A DNA stretch of 64,000 bases from Paraflavisolibacter caeni (GTDB lineage: Bacteria > Bacteroidota > Bacteroidia > Chitinophagales > Chitinophagaceae). Below are positions 45,289-54,416 of the stretch, piece by piece (positions within the stretch are counted from its first letter, which is position 1; each line of letters begins with the position of its first letter). The stretch spans positions 496,001 to 560,000 of the forward strand of contig NZ_JAOTIF010000002.1 in the NCBI RefSeq assembly GCF_025628885.1. Direction: 5' to 3'. The translations under genes were made by a program, and so were the position numbers. Below the pieces are notes generated by a model that saw only the letters and a list, made by a program, of their open reading frames with translations, was not told the origin of the DNA and did no database searches.

Positions 45289-46896
45289 CTATACTACTTT
45301 TGGACCGGCCTTCAGTGTCTCTTCACTCACTCCCGATTCGTATTTTTCAAAATTCTTGATAAACAAATCCGCAAGAAAGTTTGCTTTTTCATCATAAGCT
45401 TCCTTGTCTGCCCAGGTATTTCGTGGGTTAAGTATCTCAGAAGGTACACCTGGGCATTGGGTAGGAATGTCTAGCCCGAAAACTTGGTCCGTTTCTGTGG
45501 CTATTCCATTAATTGCGCCATCCAGCGCCGCAGTGATCATCGCCCGTGTATAGGTTAACTTTATTCTTTGGCCTACACCATAGGGCCCTCCGGTCCACCC
45601 TGTATTCACCAGCCACACGTTGGCATTGTGGTTTTTGATCTTCTGGCCAAGCATTTCAGCATATTTCCCCGGGTGTAAGGGTAGGAAAGGAGCCCCAAAA
45701 CAGGCACTGAAAGTTGGTTTGGGTTCTGTAACCCCTGTTTCTGTTCCTGCTACTTTAGCAGTATACCCCGAAATAAACTGGTACATAGCCTGCTCGGGCG
45801 TCAATTTGGAAATTGGAGGCAACACGCCATATGCGTCACAGGTTAAAAAGAAAATATTACCAGGAATATTTCCTATAGAGGGTTCAACGGCATTGGAAAT
45901 ATGGTAAAGGGGGTAAGAAACCCTTGTGTTCTCCGTAATGCCTGCATCATGGTAATTCAATTTGTTGGTACCAGGAAAAAAAATTGCGTTTTCCACCAGG
46001 GCCCCTAGGCGTATTGCATTAAAGATTTCCGGTTCATGCTCCTCGGAAAGGTTGATGGTTTTGGCATAGCATCCCCCTTCAAAATTGAAGATGTTATCTT
46101 CAGTCCAGCCATGTTCATCATCACCAATCAGGAGCCGGTCAGGATCAGCGCTTAATGTCGTTTTACCCGTTCCGCTCAGGCCAAAAAATATCGCCGAATT
46201 ACCATCGTGATCCATATTGGCGCTGCAGTGCATACTCAATACATTCTTTTCCTGGGGAAGAAGGTAGTTCAGAATAGTAAAAATGCCTTTTTTGATCTCT
46301 CCCGTATAGCCGGTACCTGCAATCAAAATAGTCTTGTGCTTAAATGAGATGACCGCTGCGTTATGCTGGCGGATTCCGCATTCCCTGGGCTCCAGGTGAA
46401 GATCTGGTACTGAGATGACATGCCAGTCCGGTTCAAAATTTTCCAATTCCTCTTCTTTAGGCCTCAGAAACATGTTGTAGGCAAAAAGACTCATCCAGGG
46501 CTTCTCGGTAATGACCCTGATGTTGAGGCGGTAGCGACTATCTGCACAGGCATAAGAATCCCGGATCCAAAGGGAGGGGCGTTCATTCAGATATGCCATT
46601 ACCTTTTTCCAGATAACATCATAATACTTTTCATGAATGGGAATGTTGAAATCATTCCAGTCTACGGTATAACTCGTAAAATCATCATAAACAATGAACT
46701 TGTCTTTTGGGGCTCTTCCCGTAAATTCACCAGTCTTAATTACTAAAGCGCCTGTGTCGTTCAACTTTCCTTCCCCCAGTCGTAGAGAATCATGCACCAA
46801 TTCTTCCGGTGCTGTCTGGTAATGGATGCCTTCTGTAAATTTAAGGCCAAGGCTGTGCAACTTCCCCGTTGGGAATGTGATAATAGGTACTGACAT
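45289..46896 (-). CDS. pckA: ATP-dependent phosphoenolpyruvate carboxykinase
   Basis: Interconverts oxaloacetate and phosphoenolpyruvate with ATP, the entry of gluconeogenesis or an anaplerotic CO2-fixing step during fermentation. 535 residues, the usual ATP-type size. Kinase loop GLSGTGKTT (239-247), metal site RLLIGDDEHGW (Asp259, Asp260), FEGGCYAKTI and substrate motif TGEFTGRAPKDKF are visible. Downstream of glgX with 91 bases between, so possibly partly cotranscribed with the glycogen genes. Confidence 0.97.
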   Translation of the reverse strand: MSVPIITFPTGKLHSLGLKFTEGIHYQTAPEELVHDSLRLGEGKLNDTGALVIKTGEFTGRAPKDKFIVYDDFTSYTVDWNDFNIPIHEKYYDVIWKKVMAYLNERPSLWIRDSYACADSRYRLNIRVITEKPWMSLFAYNMFLRPKEEELENFEPDWHVISVPDLHLEPRECGIRQHNAAVISFKHKTILIAGTGYTGEIKKGIFTILNYLLPQEKNVLSMHCSANMDHDGNSAIFFGLSGTGKTTLSADPDRLLIGDDEHGWTEDNIFNFEGGCYAKTINLSEEHEPEIFNAIRLGALVENAIFFPGTNKLNYHDAGITENTRVSYPLYHISNAVEPSIGNIPGNIFFLTCDAYGVLPPISKLTPEQAMYQFISGYTAKVAGTETGVTEPKPTFSACFGAPFLPLHPGKYAEMLGQKIKNHNANVWLVNTGWTGGPYGVGQRIKLTYTRAMITAALDGAINGIATETDQVFGLDIPTQCPGVPSEILNPRNTWADKEAYDEKANFLADLFIKNFEKYESGVSEETLKAGPKVV

Positions 46897-46987
46897 ATAT
46901 TAGCAATCGTTTAGAATTTAAAGTTAGGGATTTAAATATCTTTTATCAACCGTAAACAAAATGATTGCATTCCCCCCAAAAGCCGCG

Positions 46988-49063
46988 TCATCCTGATGTT
47001 AGTACGACAACTGTATGGGCCATTACCTTGTATTTTTTTGCGGTAACAATAGGTGCTATATGCCAGTCCATAATATCATCGGGCGCTTCCTGCGCTGTAT
47101 CGATCCAAAGTTTCCAGGATTTATTGTCTTCCTCTTCAGGTATTTCAAATTCAAGTGGCTGATGATAGGCATTCAACATATAATGAGTGATGACAACCCC
47201 GCTTAATGATCTGACCGTGAATGCAATACTGTGCGATTGGTGTGACCAATCCGGCTGATTAAGTTTTACTCCGTGCCATGTAAATTGCGCCGTGTTCAAA
47301 AGCTGGTTGAGGCTCATTCTATATTCTTCCTTTGCAGGGTCTCTTCGCTGCCGTTCAAAAATGAGCTGCTGGACAAAGCGGATAAGATCCGTATGCTTTT
47401 GCGGTAAGCTCCAGTCAAACCAACTGATCTCATTGTTCTGGCAATAGGCATTGTTATTGCCCTGTTGCGTTCTGCGCACCTCGTCTCCCATAAGGATCAT
47501 GGGCGTGCCAATCGAAAGCAAGGTGGCCGCTAAGAAATTTTTGATCTGCCTTTTTCGAAGTGCTTCAATTTCTGGTTTGTCAGTAGAGCCTTCTTCACCG
47601 CAATTCCAACTGAGGTTATCATTATTACCGTCCCTGTTGTCTTCACCATTAGCTTCATTGTGTTTTTGATTATAGGAAACCAGGTCGTTCAAGGTGAATC
47701 CATCGTGACAAGTTGTAAAATTGATGCTTTGTTCTGGCCCCCGGTTAAGATAGCTATACATATCAGGACTGCCGACAAGCCTTGTTACATAATCAGAAAT
47801 ACTTCCCTCATCACCGCGGAAAAATCTACGCACATCATCTCTGAACTTTCCATTCCATTCTTTCCAGCTATCACCTACAAAACCGCCAACCTGGTAAAGG
47901 CCGGCTGCATCCCAGGCTTCTGCAATTAATTTAACACCGGCCAGCACAGGGTCAGATTCAATGTCCCATAATACAGGAGGATTCTCTATGGGATGCCCCT
48001 TCTCATCTCTTGATAAAATGGACGCAAGGTCAAATCGGAATCCATCTACATGCATTTGTGTAACCCAGAAATGTAGACTGTCGATGATCATGCGACGTAC
48101 AATGGGCTGATTGGCGTTCAATGTATTCCCCGTACCTGAATAATCTGCATACGCTCCTTTAGGAGCAAGTATATAATAAATACTGTTGTCAATACCTTTG
48201 AAACAATAACTGGGCCCTTCCTCTCCATTTTCCGCAGAATGGTTGAAAACTACATCTAAAATCACTTCAATGGAGGCTCTATGAAAGGCTTTCACCATAT
48301 CGCGAAATTCGTCTAAAACAGCCAGGGGATCTTTCGAGCAAGAATAACCCTGGTGAGGCGCAAAGAACGATACGGGGCTGTAGCCCCAATAGTTGATCAA
48401 TCCTGGAGGGCAATCCTGTTCATCAAACTGGAAAACGGGCATTAGTTCCACTGCCGTAATACCCAGGCTGACCAGGTATGGTATCATTTCTATAAGACCG
48501 GTATAAGTTCCTTTTTTTGCAGGCTCCACCGGGGAATTGGGGTGACGGGTAAATCCCCCTACATGCAGTTCATAAATTATCGTTGTGGCAAATGGATGTC
48601 TTAAATGCGTATCCTCTTCCCAATGATACAAAGAAAGATCTGCTACTACGCTTTTCATAGGTGGCGTTTTCTTTCCTGTTATAGGATCAACTGAATAACG
48701 ATGATAATGATCCGGAACAGCTATAGCATGTGCATAGGGATCTAGTAAAATATTTTCCTCGTTATACCTGTGCCCGTTTTCAGGATCATATGGCCCATCA
48801 ATCTGGTAGGCATACAATTGACCTTTGCTGAGACCGTGCACAAAAGTATGCCAGTAATGGTAGGTACGGTTACGCGCTGCATTGAGTCTGATGATTTTAG
48901 CTGGTTCAATGTCATTGATATCATCAAACAACAATAGTTCTACAATTGTTCCATTTTTACAAAACAATGAAAAATTGACACCTTGAGGATAAAGGGTTGC
49001 ACCAAGTGGATAACATTCGCCATTTTCAGTAGGCTGTTGAATAAAGGCGGTAATATTTTCCAT
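46988..49063 (-). CDS. glgX: Glycogen debranching enzyme GlgX
   Basis: GH13 isoamylase-type enzyme that cleaves alpha-1,6 branches of phosphorylase-limit glycogen. 691 residues. N-terminal CBM48-like domain (residues about 15-115), then the catalytic barrel with DVVFNHSAE, VDGFRFDLAS (nucleophile Asp345), LIAEAWDAAG (acid/base Glu382) and FTTCHDGFTLND (Asp454). The NGEDNRDGNNDNLSWNCG stretch is typical of GlgX. Starts 12 bases after glgP, so both form a glycogen degradation operon. Confidence 0.95.
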   Translation of the reverse strand: MENITAFIQQPTENGECYPLGATLYPQGVNFSLFCKNGTIVELLLFDDINDIEPAKIIRLNAARNRTYHYWHTFVHGLSKGQLYAYQIDGPYDPENGHRYNEENILLDPYAHAIAVPDHYHRYSVDPITGKKTPPMKSVVADLSLYHWEEDTHLRHPFATTIIYELHVGGFTRHPNSPVEPAKKGTYTGLIEMIPYLVSLGITAVELMPVFQFDEQDCPPGLINYWGYSPVSFFAPHQGYSCSKDPLAVLDEFRDMVKAFHRASIEVILDVVFNHSAENGEEGPSYCFKGIDNSIYYILAPKGAYADYSGTGNTLNANQPIVRRMIIDSLHFWVTQMHVDGFRFDLASILSRDEKGHPIENPPVLWDIESDPVLAGVKLIAEAWDAAGLYQVGGFVGDSWKEWNGKFRDDVRRFFRGDEGSISDYVTRLVGSPDMYSYLNRGPEQSINFTTCHDGFTLNDLVSYNQKHNEANGEDNRDGNNDNLSWNCGEEGSTDKPEIEALRKRQIKNFLAATLLSIGTPMILMGDEVRRTQQGNNNAYCQNNEISWFDWSLPQKHTDLIRFVQQLIFERQRRDPAKEEYRMSLNQLLNTAQFTWHGVKLNQPDWSHQSHSIAFTVRSLSGVVITHYMLNAYHQPLEFEIPEEEDNKSWKLWIDTAQEAPDDIMDWHIAPIVTAKKYKVMAHTVVVLTSG

Positions 49064-49075
49064 TAGTTAATTACA

Positions 49076-51535
49076 TTAACGTTTGGGTGATACACCCCAT
49101 ATTTTTGTGCAATATTCACTGATAGACCTGTCGGAAGAAAAATTACCCATCCTGGCAACATTCAGGATCGACATTTTCTGCCAGTGATTTTGATCTTTAT
49201 AAGCTTCAGAAACCTTTTTCTGGCAATCAATATATGCCTGGTAGTCCTGCATAACCATGTAGGTATCATAATGTAGCAATGCATCCATGATTGGTTTGAA
49301 TAGGTTGCGGTCGCCATTCGAGAAAATACCAGACCCGATCATGTCAATCACTTCTTTTAAATCTGGATTACTGGTATAAATATCATAAGGTTTATACCCC
49401 TGTTGCTTTATTGAAAACACCTCTTCCGCTATTAATCCGAACAGGAAAAAATTTTCTTTTCCAACAGCTTCAAGTATTTCAACATTAGCGCCATCTAATG
49501 TACCAATGGTAAGAGCTCCATTCAATGAAAATTTCATATTACCAGTTCCGGAAGCTTCCATTCCCGCAGTGGATATTTGTTCCGAAATATCCGCAGCCCT
49601 GTATATATATTCGCTGTTCTTTACATTAAAATCAGGAAAGAAGACTACCCTGATTTGATCGCCAACATCCGGGTCGTAATTAATCTTGTCAGCAACAGCG
49701 TTAATCAGCTTGATAATGAGTTTTGCCATAAAGTAACCCGGTGCAGCTTTCCCGCCGAAGATGAAAGTGCGGCTGGTAATTTTTTCTGCGGGGTTTTTCT
49801 TCAGCCTGTTATACAGGTGTATAATATGCAACAGGTTCAGGAGTTGCCGCTTATATTCATGGATACGTTTTACCTGGATATCGAATACTGATCCGGCTTT
49901 GACTTCAACACCTGTCCGGTATCCTATCAAACGGGCAAGGTCTTTTTTGTTTTGAAGTTTGATTCGTCGCCATTTTTGCTGAAAATCCTTATCATCAGCA
50001 AATTTTTCCAATTGGATCAATTCAGTTTCAAGATGTGATATCCAACGGTCACCAATATGTTTGGTGATTAGATTTGAAAGTTCGGGGTTGTATAATTTGA
50101 GCCATCTGCGTGGCGTAACCCCATTGGTGATATTATAAAATTTTTCAGGCTCCAGTATATAAAAATCACGAAGCACACTTTGTTTCAACAAACTGGTATG
50201 TAAAATGGAAACACCATTGATTGCATGGCTGCCGATACAAGCCAGGTGCGCCATGCGTATGTATCGTTCGCCGGTTTCATCAATGATAGACAAGTTGCTG
50301 ATTCTTTGATCATTTCCGGGAAACTTGTTTCTAACGTCTGCCAGGAAACGGCCGTTGATCTCGTAAATGATCTCAAGATGCCTTGGCAACAGTGAACTTA
50401 ATAACTGAAGCGACCATTTTTCCAGGGCTTCAGGTAACAACGTATGGTTAGTGTAGCTGAATGTTTTTTTGGTAATCTCCCAGGCTTCATCCCAGTCCAG
50501 CGAATGTTCATCTACCAGTAACCTCATGAGTTCCGCAACAGCAATAGCTGGATGCGTGTCGTTGAGTTGCATGTTGAAAGATTCATGAAACTTATTGATG
50601 CTAAAACCACGCAATCTGCACAGCCGCAATGCATCCTGAAGGGAACAGGAAACGAAAAAATACTGTTGGGACAGCCTTAGCCTTTTTCCTCCTGCTGGTT
50701 CATCGTTTGGGTAAAGAATTTTTGATATGTTTTCTGAAACTACCTTTTCACTCACTGCATTGTAGTAATCACCTTTGTTGAATGCGTTGAAGTCAAAAGA
50801 TTCTACAGCTTCAGACTTCCATAGCCGTAAAATATTAATTGTTGTGTTTTTGTACCCTGGAATTGGTGTATCATATGCCACTCCCTTTACTTCATATTCT
50901 GCCGTCCACTCTACTCTGTACATGTCTTCTTTATCCTTATAACAATTGGTGTGGCCGCCGAATTTCACATGATACGAAATCTCCGGATGTACGATTTCCC
51001 ATGGATTGCCCGACTTCAGCCACTTATCTGTTTCCTCAACTTGCCAGCCATCTTTGATCCTCTGGTCAAAAATGCCAAACTCATACCGGACACCATAACC
51101 AATGGCTGGGACATGCAAAGTACTGAGCGAATCTATAAAGCAGGCGGCCAGCCTTCCTAACCCTCCATTGCCTAACCCGGGTTCTTCTTCCTGCTCCATC
51201 AATTGATTTAGGTCCTGGCCCAATTGTGCGGTGGCTGCCTTTACCTCATTCTGGATATTAAGGTTGATCATGGCATTGCCAAGATGCGGTCCAACTAAAA
51301 ATTCTGCGGACAGGTAGCCAATGATCTTTATTTTTTTATCGTATAATTTATCTAATGAGCGGACCCATTTTTCCATCATTTTGTCACGAACGGTATAGGC
51401 AACAGCTAAATACCAATCATGAAGAGTCGCTATTTTTTCTGTCCTTCCAAGTGTAAAAAAAATATGATCAAGAATATCCTGGCGAAGCTCTTCTACTGTA
51501 TTTCCTAACCTTATATTCAATTTAACCTTAGACAT
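49076..51535 (-). CDS. glgP: Glycogen/starch/alpha-glucan phosphorylase
   Basis: PLP-dependent phosphorylase that releases glucose-1-phosphate from alpha-1,4-glucans. 819 residues, standard length. Markers: GLGNGGLGRLAACFIDS near the N-terminus, YGVRYEFGIFDQ, the PLP site EASGTGNMKFSLNGALTIG with the Schiff-base Lys, and GTLDGANVEI. First gene of the glgP-glgX unit. No synthesis genes (glgA, glgC, glgB) lie in the window. Confidence 0.97.
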   Translation of the reverse strand: MSKVKLNIRLGNTVEELRQDILDHIFFTLGRTEKIATLHDWYLAVAYTVRDKMMEKWVRSLDKLYDKKIKIIGYLSAEFLVGPHLGNAMINLNIQNEVKAATAQLGQDLNQLMEQEEEPGLGNGGLGRLAACFIDSLSTLHVPAIGYGVRYEFGIFDQRIKDGWQVEETDKWLKSGNPWEIVHPEISYHVKFGGHTNCYKDKEDMYRVEWTAEYEVKGVAYDTPIPGYKNTTINILRLWKSEAVESFDFNAFNKGDYYNAVSEKVVSENISKILYPNDEPAGGKRLRLSQQYFFVSCSLQDALRLCRLRGFSINKFHESFNMQLNDTHPAIAVAELMRLLVDEHSLDWDEAWEITKKTFSYTNHTLLPEALEKWSLQLLSSLLPRHLEIIYEINGRFLADVRNKFPGNDQRISNLSIIDETGERYIRMAHLACIGSHAINGVSILHTSLLKQSVLRDFYILEPEKFYNITNGVTPRRWLKLYNPELSNLITKHIGDRWISHLETELIQLEKFADDKDFQQKWRRIKLQNKKDLARLIGYRTGVEVKAGSVFDIQVKRIHEYKRQLLNLLHIIHLYNRLKKNPAEKITSRTFIFGGKAAPGYFMAKLIIKLINAVADKINYDPDVGDQIRVVFFPDFNVKNSEYIYRAADISEQISTAGMEASGTGNMKFSLNGALTIGTLDGANVEILEAVGKENFFLFGLIAEEVFSIKQQGYKPYDIYTSNPDLKEVIDMIGSGIFSNGDRNLFKPIMDALLHYDTYMVMQDYQAYIDCQKKVSEAYKDQNHWQKMSILNVARMGNFSSDRSISEYCTKIWGVSPKR

Positions 51536-52174
51536 ATGATATTGTTATTAGGATAAAAAATATAGGGGCCGAAGACCAATGATAATGCTTAGGTCACTAT
51601 TCCCGGCAGACAGTAGAGAATCACTATTTCATTTATAGTGTTCCATTTAAGCAAATTTTCATTGGGGTGGTTGATTGGGCAAATAAACCTGGCAGTTTCT
51701 AGTGCAAACTCCTTAAAAAACTTTCTGTAATGCAATTTACATCTACTTGAATTACTATATATAATTTTTCTGTAGTAAAGACCAGCCTGTAACTATGAAT
51801 CAGTTTGTTGAGTTGGGACTTTAGGAAGTGGGGGTCTTTTCGCTCCCTTTTTGTTTTTCGTATCTGTATGTTAGTTAAAAGCATAATGATATGGCTGCAA
51901 TTCGCTCTGAGCTTCATACCGGAAAAACAGGCAACGCAGTTTTTCCAGATTAATCAGTAGGCATAAGAATTACCTCATCAATACGACGCCCAATAATAAA
52001 AAGCCATTCAACTGGTTTATTGCATTTCTGGCTTCTATTTTTCATTAGGCATATTGACAAGCCCTGTTTCAGAGGGAATGGCATAACTATTTTGTACCTT
52101 AGTCGTATGACATTCAATGTGAAAGTCAGTCTATTTGTTATACTGGGAATCATGCAGGATCAATCCTATAAATT
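51536..52174. other. Intergenic region upstream of glgP, no confident gene
   Basis: 639 AT-rich bases. Two minus-strand frames of 72 and 67 codons (51699-51917 and 51950-52153) show no recognisable domain. The inverted repeat GGAAAAAC...GTTTTTCC (51921-51946) between them could be a weak terminator. The region may hold decayed coding sequence. No exact promoter box was found for glgP. Confidence 0.4.
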
Positions 52175-52390
52175 ATGACTTTCGATATTTCTGGCATATA
52201 TCAGAATAATCAAATTGCCTACTCAGTAAGTAGTAACGACTTTGAAACCTTTGATTTAACCCTTCGGGATGCAGGAGGAATTAAGGAACTGCTGCCGGAA
52301 AAATTAACACTTGTAAAGGGACAGCAATATTTCAGCATCTTAGATAAGTTTCTGATGGAACTAATTGAGGATTGGAGGAATGATGGGTAA
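52175..52390 (+). CDS. Small hypothetical protein
   Basis: 71 residues, acidic and soluble, with no signal peptide or recognised domain: MTFDISGIYQNNQIAYSV, then NDFETFDLTLRDAGGIKELL. The regular alternation of polar and hydrophobic residues and the absence of rare-codon clutter favour a real small gene. A terminator-like hairpin follows within ten bases of the stop (52399-52435). The function is unknown. Confidence 0.4.
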   Translation: MTFDISGIYQNNQIAYSVSSNDFETFDLTLRDAGGIKELLPEKLTLVKGQQYFSILDKFLMELIEDWRNDG

Positions 52391-52398
52391 TCTAAAAG

Positions 52399-52435
52399 AA
52401 AATGCAACTACCTGTACTACAAGTAATTGCATTTT
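52399..52435. terminator. Terminator between the small ORF and tRNA-Ser
   Basis: AAAATGCAACTA and TAATTGCATTTT pair with one mismatch. T-rich flanks on both sides make it usable for the small plus-strand gene and for the minus-strand tRNA. Confidence 0.6.
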
Positions 52436-52439
52436 TGAG

Positions 52440-52529
<90 letters not shown>

Positions 52530-52554
52530 GGAAAGGCTGCAAAGGTAAGTGAAC

Positions 52555-53322
52555 TCACAATAGGTTGAACAGCTTTTCTGCATTTTCCGTTGTTATTTTC
52601 TGAACTTCTTCCAGATCCCTGCCCGTAATCATGGCTAATTTTTCTGCTACGAGCGCAGTGTAGGCCGGTTCATTGCGCTTTCCTCTGAATGGAACAGGTG
52701 CCAGGTAAGGGGCATCTGTTTCTAGGATCACATTTTGGAGGCCTGTCTTTTCAATTACTTTATCCAACCCTGCATTTTTAAACGTCAGTACTCCTCCAAT
52801 GCCCAGCATAAACCCTGTGCCAATGATGGCTTCTGCCTGCTCCAGGTTACCGGAAAAACAGTGGAAAACTCCTCTAAGCCCGGGATATTGTTTCACAACG
52901 TCTATACTTTCATCAATGGCATTCCGGGAATGTATGACAATGGGAAGTCCGTAGGACAGCGCTATCTGGATCTGTTGATGAAATGCTTCATATTGCTCCT
53001 GCACAAAGGTCTTATCCCAGTAGAAGTCAAGACCTATTTCACCTATGGCTATAAACTTTCTTTGGGAAAGATACCTTTTAAGAATATCGATCTCTTCCCC
53101 GAATTTATTATTTACTGAACAGGGATGCAGCCCTATCATGGCCAGGCAACCTTCAAATTCTTGCTCCATTTGCAGCATTTGTGGGTGTGTACTTGAATCT
53201 ATTGCAGGTAACAGTATCTGTTTGATACCTGCATTTTTTGCCCTTTCCATCATGGTTGCTCTGTCAGCATCAAACTCAGGTAAATAAATATGTGCGTGTG
53301 TGTCGATGAGATACATAGTCAA
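52555..53322 (-). CDS. TatD family metal-dependent hydrolase
   Basis: 255-residue TIM-barrel metal hydrolase of the TatD DNase family (3'-5' exonuclease activity in known members). Ligand motifs: IDTHAHIY (His9, His11), GEIGLDFYWDK, PIVIHSRNA, FHCFSGN and ETDAPYLAP. ATGs at 53322 and 53316 are both possible; the second opens MYLIDTHAH. The tRNA-Ser gene lies 25 bases downstream on the same strand. Confidence 0.93.
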   Translation of the reverse strand: MTMYLIDTHAHIYLPEFDADRATMMERAKNAGIKQILLPAIDSSTHPQMLQMEQEFEGCLAMIGLHPCSVNNKFGEEIDILKRYLSQRKFIAIGEIGLDFYWDKTFVQEQYEAFHQQIQIALSYGLPIVIHSRNAIDESIDVVKQYPGLRGVFHCFSGNLEQAEAIIGTGFMLGIGGVLTFKNAGLDKVIEKTGLQNVILETDAPYLAPVPFRGKRNEPAYTALVAEKLAMITGRDLEEVQKITTENAEKLFNLL

Positions 53323-53455
53323 TTATTATATAAGTCCAGACATACTGCAAAACTGGTTAAAAACTTTATGTAGTTGTGTATATATTTATTATAATGTGTT
53401 GCTGGTGGTTATATCACACCCAATCTTTTTTTATTGATCATATATAGTATTGTTT

Positions 53456-53554
53456 ATGAACTTATTGACAGGGCATCTGGGTCCGAAAGGTAATAAAGGC
53501 TACAGCCTGGATAATTGTGAAGACCTTTGCAAGCAAGGCCAGCGGCCTGTTTAA
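53456..53554 (+). CDS. Possible 32-residue peptide
   Basis: ATG to TAA encodes MNLLTGHLGPKGNKGYSLDN followed by CEDLCKQGQRPV. It is Gly-, Lys- and Cys-containing (Cys-x3-Cys) with no hydrophobic segment. No exact promoter box upstream. It could be chance, but it is compositionally less AT-driven than its surroundings. A plus-strand T-tract terminator lies about 160 bases downstream. Confidence 0.2.
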   Translation: MNLLTGHLGPKGNKGYSLDNCEDLCKQGQRPV

Positions 53555-53715
53555 GAAAAATTTAGTAACATGCAGAACGCGTTGGTAAACAGTAGTATAA
53601 TCCAGTTTTCTACATATAAAAACATAGAATTATTAAAATAAAATCAACAAAATTTTGCATGGAAGAAAAAAGTATATATCTTTAAAACAGTTTTCATAGG
53701 GTACGGATTAAAAAC

Positions 53716-53745
53716 GGGCCAGGGTTTCTACCCCGGCCCAAATTT
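53716..53745. terminator. Terminator downstream of the polysaccharide deacetylase gene
   Basis: GGGCCAGGG (53716-53724) and CCCCGGCCC (53731-53739) form a GC-rich stem with loop TTTCTA; T-tracts on both sides (TTTTT on the minus strand, TTTTTTT on the plus strand). Confidence 0.85.
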
Positions 53746-53752
53746 TTTTAGA

Positions 53753-54385
53753 CTATGCCTGATTTATACGCTCCATCCGGTATCCATTCAAGCTTAGTTT
53801 TTCCAGTGTTTTGGGCAATGCATACTTAAGATTTCGAAATGCTTTTGCACTATCGTGAAACACAATAATGGAACCACTGGAGATATTCTTTACCACGTTT
53901 TTGAGGCACCTTTCTGGTGTGATTCTTTTATCAAAATCTGCACTCAGCACATCCCACATAATGATCTTAGTGCCAGGGTACTTTTGCAAAATACTTGTAG
54001 CCTGGTCTTTCTTGATCCGGCCGTAAGGAGGCCTGAACAGGCGGGAGTCGATATGTTTAAACCCTTCTGAAACATTATTCAGGTAAATATCTGAAGCAAC
54101 CTTCCAGCCATTGACATGATTTTGGGTATGGTTTCCCACCGCATGTCCTTCTGCGATGATCCGTTGATAGGTTTCAGGATACTTCACTACATTGCTCCCA
54201 ACGCAGAAAAAAGTAGCATTTGCATCAAACTTTTTCAGTTCATCCAGTACAAATGGGGTAATGTCAGGGTGGGGGCCGTCATCAAAGGTGAGAAAAACAA
54301 CCTTTTCCTTCGTTGGAATAAACCACACATATGATGAAAAGTATCGCTGAACCAGCCAGGGAGTCTTGATAAAAAACCGGTGCAT
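53753..54385 (-). CDS. Polysaccharide deacetylase (NodB domain, CE4)
   Basis: 210 residues from 54385, chosen because homologues begin near MHRFFIKTPWLVQRYF; the frame reaches 54463, but that start would overlap the acyl-CoA synthetase gene by 47 bases. NodB signature: TFDDGPHPD (Asp35, Asp36), HTQNH (His86, His90) as metal ligands, RPPYG, and the C-terminal IIVFHDS with the catalytic His. Likely removes N-acetyl groups from peptidoglycan or another cell-surface glycan. The N-terminus lacks a clear cleavable signal peptide. Follows the acyl-CoA synthetase in the same direction. Confidence 0.9.
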   Translation of the reverse strand: MHRFFIKTPWLVQRYFSSYVWFIPTKEKVVFLTFDDGPHPDITPFVLDELKKFDANATFFCVGSNVVKYPETYQRIIAEGHAVGNHTQNHVNGWKVASDIYLNNVSEGFKHIDSRLFRPPYGRIKKDQATSILQKYPGTKIIMWDVLSADFDKRITPERCLKNVVKNISSGSIIVFHDSAKAFRNLKYALPKTLEKLSLNGYRMERINQA

Positions 54386-54416
54386 AAAATGAATTCCTGG
54401 TACGAAGTTAGAGTGC

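Larger units (their letters stand above)
53323..53752. other. AT-rich intergenic region with a possible 32-codon ORF
   Basis: It holds the terminator at 53716-53745 and a short plus-strand ORF at 53456-53554. Otherwise low-complexity AT-rich sequence with no recognised feature. Confidence 0.5.

Noticed and set aside
51699-52153. Two small minus-strand frames upstream of glgP
   Set aside because: They have no recognised domain, no promoter box, and a composition expected from AT-rich noncoding DNA; a degraded gene remains possible.
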